Source: Roseofilum reptotaenium CS-1145
GTDB lineage: Bacteria > Cyanobacteriota > Cyanobacteriia > Cyanobacteriales > Desertifilaceae
Direction of reading: 5' to 3'
Length of the DNA: 64,000 nt
Assembly (NCBI RefSeq): GCF_028330985.1
Contig: NZ_JAQMUE010000021.1
Coordinates: 36,185-100,184, forward strand
Positions 17,841 to 25,900 of this stretch are shown piece after piece. Position 1 is the first letter of the stretch. Each line of letters opens with the position of its first letter. The notes below the pieces were generated by a model. That model was not told the origin of the DNA, ran no database searches, and worked only from the letters and a program-made list of their open reading frames with translations. Both the position numbers and the translations under genes were made by a program.

Positions 17841-19091
17841 TTATCCCGTAATAGCTGAAAGTGCAGAGTCTAAAGCTTGCGCTAATCTTTCAGCATTGGG
17901 AAATCGATCGCGGGGTTTAGGAGCTGTTGTCTTTTCAATCACATCCCGCAGAGGTGGAGCGATCGCTTCCACAGACTGCAAATCTAAACGATAGGAGAGA
18001 TCTCGGCGACGTTTATAATACTTAAGCGGCTGTTCTCCAGTTAGTAAAAACACAAGTGTCGGCCCGATCGCATATAAATCTGATTGGGTTACTGGTTGTC
18101 CTCGATCCTGCTCCGGGGCACTATAGCCCTCTGCTCCAATCCGAGTTCCCAAGGGCGTTCCAATCTCCTTAACTGCTCCAAAATCAATCACCACAATCTG
18201 ACGATCTAAGCGACGTAGCAATAGATTCGCCGGTTTAATATCCCGATGCACAATCGGGGGTGATTGGCTATGCAAATAACCCAAAATCTGGCAGGTTTGA
18301 ATCATCAACTCAATGGCAACTGGTGCAGAAAACGGCCCCTGTTGATAGAGCAAGCGCTCTAAGTCCTCACCATGGATTAACTCCATCGCCAAATACTTTT
18401 TACCCTCCTCAATAAACGAATCAAAAAAGCGAGGAATTCCGGGATAGTTCAACCCCTTCAGGGTGCGAGCTTCCCGGTCAAACAACTCCCTAGCCTTGGC
18501 AATGCGGGCTAAATCAGAATTCATCTCCTTAAGTACGATTAACGGAGATGAACTTTTTTTCGATGGAGGAGGATAGGCTAAATAGGTTGTTCCCATACCC
18601 CCTTGACCTAAAATTCGCAAAATCCGATAATCCCGCACTTGTTTTTCAACATGCAAGGGTTGACCACAATGGATACAAAACAAATTATTCGGAGCATTGC
18701 CTTCATGGGTGCATCCTGATGTAGTTGGAGGGGGAGCAATTGTCTGATTCAGAAAGGTAAGCTCTAAAGTTGGCCCCCCAGCAGCTAACTGGATCAGACT
18801 TTTGCTCTCGATTATCATTTGGGAGATAGCTTGATGGTTCACCAGCGTGCCATTTGTGCCTCGGTTAGTGACTTTCCAGGCGATCGTTTCATCCGTCTGA
18901 TGTGAAATGGGTTCTAACTCCAAATGATACCGAGACACCAAATCATTAGAAAGCACCACTTCATTATCCTGGGCCCGGCCAATACGAACTTTCCCTTGAG
19001 GAGGAAATTTCCAGCTTTGCAGTGGCTCTCCTTTCTTCGGATCTAATAGAGTGAGGGCGATCGTCCCTTGTATCATCTTGACGTATCTCAA
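17841..19091 (-). CDS. FHA-domain Ser/Thr protein kinase
   Basis: 416 residues. An N-terminal FHA phosphothreonine-binding domain (about 30-110) has RIGR at 36-39, SRYH at 53-56 and a GTNGT-type loop. A short cysteine segment follows (C127, C139, C142), a degenerate zinc ribbon with one cysteine fewer than usual. The kinase domain occupies about 153-412: glycine loop GQGGMG 162-167, ATP lysine K188, HRDIKPAN from 282, DFG at 303-305 and an SAPEQD activation-segment end. All catalytic residues are present. The start is 26 bases after the stop of the PP2C phosphatase gene, so they form an operon of opposing enzymes. Confidence 0.92.
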   Translation of the reverse strand: MRYVKMIQGTIALTLLDPKKGEPLQSWKFPPQGKVRIGRAQDNEVVLSNDLVSRYHLELEPISHQTDETIAWKVTNRGTNGTLVNHQAISQMIIESKSLIQLAAGGPTLELTFLNQTIAPPPTTSGCTHEGNAPNNLFCIHCGQPLHVEKQVRDYRILRILGQGGMGTTYLAYPPPSKKSSSPLIVLKEMNSDLARIAKARELFDREARTLKGLNYPGIPRFFDSFIEEGKKYLAMELIHGEDLERLLYQQGPFSAPVAIELMIQTCQILGYLHSQSPPIVHRDIKPANLLLRRLDRQIVVIDFGAVKEIGTPLGTRIGAEGYSAPEQDRGQPVTQSDLYAIGPTLVFLLTGEQPLKYYKRRRDLSYRLDLQSVEAIAPPLRDVIEKTTAPKPRDRFPNAERLAQALDSALSAITG

Positions 19092-19117
19092 ACAGTATAG
19101 AACAACTCAATATTGAC

Positions 19118-20701
19118 TTAACGGCTTAATCCTCCTAAATTAGGGCGCACCTTGGCCCGAACTAGAACCACTGTAATATTGTCATGACCATTATGTTCGT
19201 TAGCCAAATCGATTAAATCACTCACTCCCCGCTCCAGATTGGCACGAGAACTCATCAGAGGTTCAATATGCGTCCCCACATGCTTTTCTACTAAATCATT
19301 ATCCGTAAGTCCATCGGAGCTTAACAGCAATAGACTATCTTGATTGAGTTCAAAACAATAAATATCCGGTTTGACAAAATCGTTGTGGCGTGGACCTAAT
19401 GCTTGAGTTAATTGATAGGCATCGGGACGAGCAAAGGCTAATTCGGGTTCTAATCCGCGCTTAATTTCCCGTTGGGCAACATCATGGTCTTGAGTCAGTA
19501 CGCTTAACCCCTGTTTTCGACTAAACATATATAATCGACTATCACCCACATGGGCAACAGCCACATGAACGTCTTGAATTAAAACCAAAACCAAGGTAGT
19601 CCCCATTCGTCCACTTCCGGTACGACTTTGGGATTGATTAATGTCATAGATGGCTTCATTGGCTTGTAATATACCTTCTCTAATACATTCAGTCGAAGGT
19701 AAACGAGAGTCAGAATCGGGTAAATCAAACCAATGGGTTTGAAAATACTCTTTGAGGGTGTTCACTCCAACCATACTGGCTTCTTCTCCACCCGCATGTC
19801 CACCCATCCCGTCACAGAGAATATACAAGCCTTTGGCATGAATGGTACGCCCAGTTTTATCTTCAATGCGTTCTAGTTGGGTATGAATCAGAAAACTATC
19901 TTCATTGTGGTCTCGTTGCATCCCCTTATCCGTTGCTCCTGCATAATCGAGGCTAAACAGTTGCATCGGTAAAACCACGGTGGGCATATCTTCAAAGGGG
20001 GCACCCGTGGAACTGGGAAACTGGGTAGGGGCAGATGGAGAAAATGCAGCAGGGTTATAGTCGTTGTAGTCAATAGGTTGGGTTTTGTCCTGATCGAGTT
20101 CTTCTTCAGAATAGAGGGGGGCAAGGCTTTCGGGATCACTGTCTAGGTCTAGGTCTGGATTGCCTTGTTCTTCAGCTAAAATGTCTTCTAGGCGATCGCG
20201 GAGTTGGTCAACGGCGGTCATTTTTTCCGCTTTCAGGTCTTGAAAGAGGGTGAGTAATGATCCCACTTGGGTCATATCTGATTGTTGAAAGAGTTTTTGC
20301 CACAGTTTACCTAACTCTTTAAGGGTGATTGCTTCTGGGTTGCCATCAGGATATAAGCATTTGAGGCACAGAATTTCATCTTCATCGAGCAGAAGGTTGT
20401 CTAGTTCTAGAAGGCTTTGGCGACAATGGACGATTTCGAGCTGTTCCCAGAGATCGAGCATCTCATGGAACATAAAGATAATTTGCTCTGAGGGCATGTT
20501 TTCTTCCCGCCACAGATCTACCACTTTTTTCCAGTCTGAGCGGTCCTCGATCACTGTAACTGTCTTGTTTTCGTCTTCCAGCCAAGATTCCTGTAGGGAA
20601 GGGACACGATGGCGATCCATTTCATTGAGTTGTGATTCTAGCGCTCGATAAATCTGGGCGAGTTCTGGAAGAATAACTTGTGCATTGGGTGAGATATCCA
20701 T
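19118..20701 (-). CDS. PP2C-family Ser/Thr protein phosphatase with N-terminal helical region
   Basis: About 527 residues from ATG 20701 (MDISPNAQVILPEL). The frame stays open to ATG 20878, but the extra residues are serine/proline-rich and look non-coding. Residues up to about 270 are helical and acidic and match nothing I recognise. The PP2C catalytic domain has all metal-site motifs: RDHNEDSF, LCDGMGGHAGGEEAS, GRMGTTLV, AHVGDSRLY, SSDGLTDND and GHDNITVVLV. It should need Mn/Mg ions and act on Ser/Thr phosphates. It lies immediately upstream of the FHA kinase gene, so the kinase or its targets are the likely substrates. Confidence 0.92.
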   Translation of the reverse strand: MDISPNAQVILPELAQIYRALESQLNEMDRHRVPSLQESWLEDENKTVTVIEDRSDWKKVVDLWREENMPSEQIIFMFHEMLDLWEQLEIVHCRQSLLELDNLLLDEDEILCLKCLYPDGNPEAITLKELGKLWQKLFQQSDMTQVGSLLTLFQDLKAEKMTAVDQLRDRLEDILAEEQGNPDLDLDSDPESLAPLYSEEELDQDKTQPIDYNDYNPAAFSPSAPTQFPSSTGAPFEDMPTVVLPMQLFSLDYAGATDKGMQRDHNEDSFLIHTQLERIEDKTGRTIHAKGLYILCDGMGGHAGGEEASMVGVNTLKEYFQTHWFDLPDSDSRLPSTECIREGILQANEAIYDINQSQSRTGSGRMGTTLVLVLIQDVHVAVAHVGDSRLYMFSRKQGLSVLTQDHDVAQREIKRGLEPELAFARPDAYQLTQALGPRHNDFVKPDIYCFELNQDSLLLLSSDGLTDNDLVEKHVGTHIEPLMSSRANLERGVSDLIDLANEHNGHDNITVVLVRAKVRPNLGGLSR

Positions 20702-21089
20702 AGGGTTGTTTAGGGTTAGTCTTGAGCTTGATTTGGGAGAATTGTTAATTAGTACGTCTGGAGATTCTGGGAATCCAGAATAGTGGCTTAAGAATAGATA
20801 ACAATAATCAGGGAAGTTGGACAACCAGGTGGACGGTGGCGATCTGTGACTCATCGCTAATGCGATAAGGCTCGGCATCGCTGCGTGATAATGCTAGGCA
20901 TCGCTACACAATCGAATCGCACAATCTCTTGCACCTTTCAGGATAGCAGGTTAGATTTCCCATGGTCATTATATTGTCTCAGTTTGATGATTCAATGAAG
21001 AGCCGTTTAATTGTGTAACAAATTGCAAAAATGATGTCTGAGCTATCCGATCGCAATCTTAAGATAATTGGAAGGAGAGGATTAAAAAA

Positions 21090-22136
21090 TTGACTCAACC
21101 TCCTTCCGCTACTCCTGTTACTCCAAGGATAACCCTTGCTAAGATCATGTCTGTTACCAGAGCCTTACCCTCAATTCAACCCCATTTACCTAAAATTCCT
21201 AAAATCAGTTCCACCGTATCTGCCCTATTAGCTGTCTTTTTGGCGATCGCTTCTTTATCCTTTGCTGCCATTTTCATTCGCTTGAGTGAACGAGAGTTGG
21301 GCCCATTTTCTACAATTTTCAACCGGTTTTGGATTGCCTTTATCGTTTTGGGGGTCGTTTATGCCCTAGAACACTCAAAAAACAGCGATTCTCTAGATCC
21401 CAACCCAAACGTTGAACCGCTCAATCGACGGGATGTGATGTTGTTAATCAGTGCAGGGGTGATGTTTTGGGGATGTTTGGCCTTTTGGGCTTGGTCTTTG
21501 ACCCTAACCGGTGTAGCCAATTCTACCATTTTACATAACCTAACGCCTTTATTTACAACTCTGGGGGCTTGGATCATTTTCCGTGAGTCCTTTGATCGGC
21601 CATTTTTAATGGGCTTACTCATTGCTCTGATTGGGGCGATCGCCCTGGGACTCGATGATTTCCAAGTCGGCGCTGAACATCTGAATGGAGATATTGCTGC
21701 CCTATTATCGGCTGTCTTTTCTGCTGCTAATTTAATGTTAATTGAAACTCTACGCCACAAGTTTCCCGCTACGGTAATCTTAATGTGGTGCTGTGGTGTT
21801 GGCGCAATTCTCTCCCTGCCGGTTGTCTTGCTGGCTGAAGACCAACTCTTTCCGATTACGGTCTCTGGATGGCTCTCTGTGATTGCCTTAGCGGTGGTTT
21901 GTCAAGTGGTGGGACAAGGATTACAAGCCTATAGTCTCAAGCGTCTGTCTTCGGGTTTAGTGGGAATTTTCCTGTTACTCGATCCGGTTTTTGCGGCGAT
22001 GATTGCTTGGATTGTTTTTGCCGAAGGATTGACGTTGATTAATATGATGGCTTTTGCTACGGTTTTAGGGGGAATTTATCTAGCCAAATCGAGTCAATAT
22101 AGCGATCGCATCCTTAGTGAAGAGTCGTCTACCTAG
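21090..22136 (+). CDS. DMT-superfamily (EamA) membrane transporter
   Basis: 348 residues with about ten hydrophobic helices arranged as two EamA repeats of five (about 45-190 and 200-335). Marks include PFSTIFNRFW in the first repeat and LLLDPVFAAMIAW near the end of the second. Likely an inner-membrane metabolite or amino-acid exporter; the substrate cannot be told. The start is TTG at 21090 behind a GGAGAGG, which is rather far away. ATG 21147 (MSVTRALPS) is the alternative and would shorten only a disordered N-terminus. Divergent from the phosphatase-kinase operon and followed by a palindrome. Confidence 0.85.
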   Translation: MTQPPSATPVTPRITLAKIMSVTRALPSIQPHLPKIPKISSTVSALLAVFLAIASLSFAAIFIRLSERELGPFSTIFNRFWIAFIVLGVVYALEHSKNSDSLDPNPNVEPLNRRDVMLLISAGVMFWGCLAFWAWSLTLTGVANSTILHNLTPLFTTLGAWIIFRESFDRPFLMGLLIALIGAIALGLDDFQVGAEHLNGDIAALLSAVFSAANLMLIETLRHKFPATVILMWCCGVGAILSLPVVLLAEDQLFPITVSGWLSVIALAVVCQVVGQGLQAYSLKRLSSGLVGIFLLLDPVFAAMIAWIVFAEGLTLINMMAFATVLGGIYLAKSSQYSDRILSEESST

Positions 22137-22163
22137 AACGGTTGGGTTAATCGGCATCCATCT

Positions 22164-22191
22164 GTAGGGGCGAAGGGTTTTTCGCCCCTAC
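22164..22191. repeat. Perfect 11-bp-stem palindrome
   Basis: GTAGGGGCGAA paired with TTCGCCCCTAC around a 6-base loop, 28 bases after the transporter stop. No T-run follows. Such GTAGGGGCGAA hairpins are a common dispersed palindrome in cyanobacteria and may also end transcription. Confidence 0.65.
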
Positions 22192-22272
22192 TCGATCAAC
22201 GATAGTATCATGGTGAGTTAAGTTTCCGGTTATATCATTTCTGAATTTTTAATTGATATTAGGTCTACAGTC

Positions 22273-22947
22273 ATGAGTTCCCATATCCTGGTCATTGAAG
22301 ATGAAGAAAAACTCGCTCGTTTTGTGGAGTTAGAACTGCAATACGAAGGATACCAGGTCAGTGTTGCGGGGGATGGGTTGACAGGATTAACTCGTATTCG
22401 AGAGTTGAAACCCGATTTAGTGATTTTAGATTGGATGTTACCGGGGTTAAGTGGAATTGATTTATGTCGCCGTTTACGCCAAACTGGAGAGAATGTTCCA
22501 GTAATTTTGTTGACTGCAAAGGATGAAGTTGGCGATCGCGTTGCGGGATTGGATGCGGGTGCAGACGATTATCTGGTCAAACCTTTTAATATTGAGGAAT
22601 TATTGGCCAGGATTCGGGTACAGATTCGCCGAGTGCAGAAATCGGAGCGCGAGTATTTAGCCTTTGAGGATCTGAGTTTAGATCGCAGGTCGCGGGAAGT
22701 CAAGCGCGGCGATCGGGCGATCGAGCTAACTGCCAAAGAATTTGATTTGTTAGAATATTTGCTGATGCATCCCCGCCAAGTTCTCACCCGCGACCAGATT
22801 TTAGAACAGGTTTGGGGCTATGATTTTATGGGCGACTCCAATATCATTGAAGTTTATATTCGTTATCTGCGCTTAAAGTTAGAAGCCAACGAAGAAAAAC
22901 GATTAATTCAGACGGTGCGCGGTGTCGGCTATGTTTTGCGGGACTAG
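22273..22947 (+). CDS. OmpR/PhoB-type response regulator
   Basis: 224 residues. The receiver domain (4-118) has the acidic pocket E9/D10, phosphoacceptor D53 in LVILDWMLPG, T81 and K103 (VKPF). A winged-helix DNA-binding domain follows (about 127-224) with ELTAKEFDLLEYLL and the recognition segment RYLRLKLEAN ... RGVGYVLRD. All phosphotransfer residues are present. No partner histidine kinase is adjacent; the nearest proteins are the transporter and the giant kinase-phosphatase. Cyanobacteria have many paralogues, so no gene name is given. Confidence 0.93.
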   Translation: MSSHILVIEDEEKLARFVELELQYEGYQVSVAGDGLTGLTRIRELKPDLVILDWMLPGLSGIDLCRRLRQTGENVPVILLTAKDEVGDRVAGLDAGADDYLVKPFNIEELLARIRVQIRRVQKSEREYLAFEDLSLDRRSREVKRGDRAIELTAKEFDLLEYLLMHPRQVLTRDQILEQVWGYDFMGDSNIIEVYIRYLRLKLEANEEKRLIQTVRGVGYVLRD

Positions 22948-22988
22948 ATTAGTTTATTCTCTAGTAGGTAAAACGTAATGCTCTAAGT

Positions 22989-25900
22989 TTACCGTTGTTT
23001 TAGTACGACCAAAGTAATATCATCAAAGACTTTTTGTTGCCCAATAAACTGGCGTACCTCTTCAATAATCAAGTCACGAATTTGCATCGCTGAATGTTGC
23101 CGATACTGTTGTGCTAATTGAGTTAATCGCTCTAACCCATACAGCTCATTCTCCATATTTTCCGCTTCTATAATGCCATCCGTGTATAAGAGAACAATAT
23201 CATCTCGATTTAAGATAATCTCTTGTTGAGCAACAAATTCACCAATCTCCAATTCCAAACCAATAGGAAACCCTAAATCTAGGGTATCGATCAATTCCAG
23301 TTCTCCATCGGCTCGAACCACGATAATGTCTTCGTGTTGACCACTAACCTGAATCACGCCACATTCGTAATTTAGAATAGCTAAACTCATATTTTTGTCA
23401 GAGTTCATGCGTTGCAAGTTTTGATATAAGGTTTGATTAACTATTTCTAAAAAATGAATCGTATTGGTTTCCTGGATGTTTTCTAGAGTGCGAATAACCG
23501 TTTGCGCCATTAACATTAACACTCCACTTTCTAAACCATGACCGGTTACGTCTCCGATACTAATTTTGATGCGATTGCCTTGCTTTAATACATCATAATA
23601 ATCCCCTCCAACTTCATCCGCAGGCTCCATAAATCCGGCAATATCCAAGTTTTCCACTACTTCTAATTCAGTTTTCTTAGGTAACACCATCTGTTGAATT
23701 TTTCTGGCAACATCCACTTCTGAACTCAAACGGAGATTTTCGGAAGTTAATTGTTCATTTAATGTTTTAATTTCTGCGTTAGCTAAAGCCAGTTCAGCAG
23801 TTCGCGTTTCTACTTTTTCCTCTAAATTACGGTATAAATACGCATTTTCTAGGGCGATCGCCGCTTGTCCTGAAAGAACCTGTAGTGTATTTACTCTATC
23901 ATCAGTAAAAGCCCCTACCGTTAAGTTGTTCTCCAGATAAACCATACTAATTAATTTACCCTGATTGACTAAGGGAATACAGAGAATTGATTGAGGTTGA
24001 TTGATTTTAATATAAGTATCTCGAGTAAAGTTACCAGAATGAGAAGCATCATTTAAAACTAAATTTTCCTGCGTTCTAGCAACATAGTTCACGATCGCAT
24101 GACAAACCGTATTAGACTCTGCTACGGGTTGATTCTGAAGGGCTATAATCTCCTCAGAATCAACACTTCCTGATGCTTCAATCACTAAATCATCTTCATT
24201 AACAACGATCAAACATCCAGTTTGTGCCCCCGCATTTTGCAGGATAATATGCATTAACTCTACTAGCAATCTATCTAAGACAATTTGTCCAGAAATAACT
24301 CGATTAGCTTTAAAGATTGTATCAAAGTCTAAGACCTGTCCGTAAGTTTCGGTAGTATCTCTTGAGGTAATGTTGTGGGAAGGAGAGCTATTGTACAGCG
24401 TGGGGAAATCGTTCTCGAGGGCAGCGATTTTTGCCAAGGCTCCCCAGCGATCGTAACCATAGATCGCATCGAGCAAATACTGCTGGGCAATTTTTTCCCG
24501 TCCCAAGGTCCGATAAAACTCAGAGGCACGTTCGGCTGCAATGCCCGTCTCTGCCAAAAAGCCGTTGGACTGGGCAGTGGCGATCGCGCGATCGTAATAG
24601 TCCATTGCCTCTAGCGCTCGCCCTTGAATGCGTGCCTGTTCGGCTAAGATCAATTCGTGCTTGCTTTGATAATTGTGAGGGGCGTGACTCGCCCAGTTAG
24701 CGATTTGAGCCGTATTGGTTTGAATGGACTCCCAAGTCGTTGTCTGTTCTTCTGGCGGTAAACCTGAATAAATGGCTAACTGCACCAAAGTTTCATAAAA
24801 AACATAGCCTCCAGCGAGCATAGAAGCATAGGCTGATGTTTGGTATTGGGATGCGATCGCCATCTTGGCCTTAGCAGTTTGCCAATCTTTCATCAGGTAA
24901 GCCAGCATCACCTCAGCAAAATAGACAAAAAACAGCAACATGCGATTTTGCGAGGCTTCGAGGTATCCTACCTCCTCACGGCTGAGATATTCCCCCTCAA
25001 GGATCTGCACATCTGGTACTTTGCCTCGCAAGTTTTGGGTCAACTGCCGCCAAGTTTTGGCAGGATACCAGCCATGCTCCTGTTTCGTTTTTGCCAGCAG
25101 TTCCACATAAGTCTGTTGCGCCACCTCCACATCCGGGAGTCTCATCCCCGTGAGCATCATGTAGCCGCACGACCACATCGCACAATAGGCTGCATAAACC
25201 AAATCTCCAGTTTCGAGACCCATATTTACTTTCTGCTCTAGGGACTTAATCGTCCGGTGATGTGCTTCTTTCCAATGTCCCACGAAGGAGCTAAAGAGCA
25301 TATGAACTTTGCACTTGAGAGTAGCAGAAGGATATTGCTCCAGGATACGCATAGAAATTTGTCCGGATTGATAGCCCAAGGCAATGTCATTGAGGGGCCC
25401 GCAAAGGATCAGACCATACATCCCATAGGCATATGCTGCCAGCGAGGAGTGACCAAATTCCAAACAGAGGTTCACCATCTCGAAGACAGTAAAGAGCAAC
25501 AGATCCGGGCGGGCTTGGTAAATGGGGCCAGAAATAATACTTAGAATTTGAAGTACGGCTAATTGCTGGCGTTCGCACATTTCAGGATAATCCGCCAATT
25601 CATCCAACTGGGGCAGGGGTCTCGCTAATTGCAACTTTGCCAGATTGGTCTCCAGAGGGTAGCCCAATAATTCCAACACTGGCAGTGCAGTCTCGATCGC
25701 CTCCAGCATCTGGTTTTGGGCAATGAAAAACTGGATTTTAACCTCGTAAATTTTGACTTGATCAAGCAGAGTTCGGGAGCGATCGAGAACGATCTCCGAA
25801 AGGGCTTGTGCAGTTTCAAACTGTATTAGCAGATATTCTACTTCAACCGCTTCGGTATAGAGTTGCAAGGTCAAGTCGTACTCACTTTGCCACGCATCCT

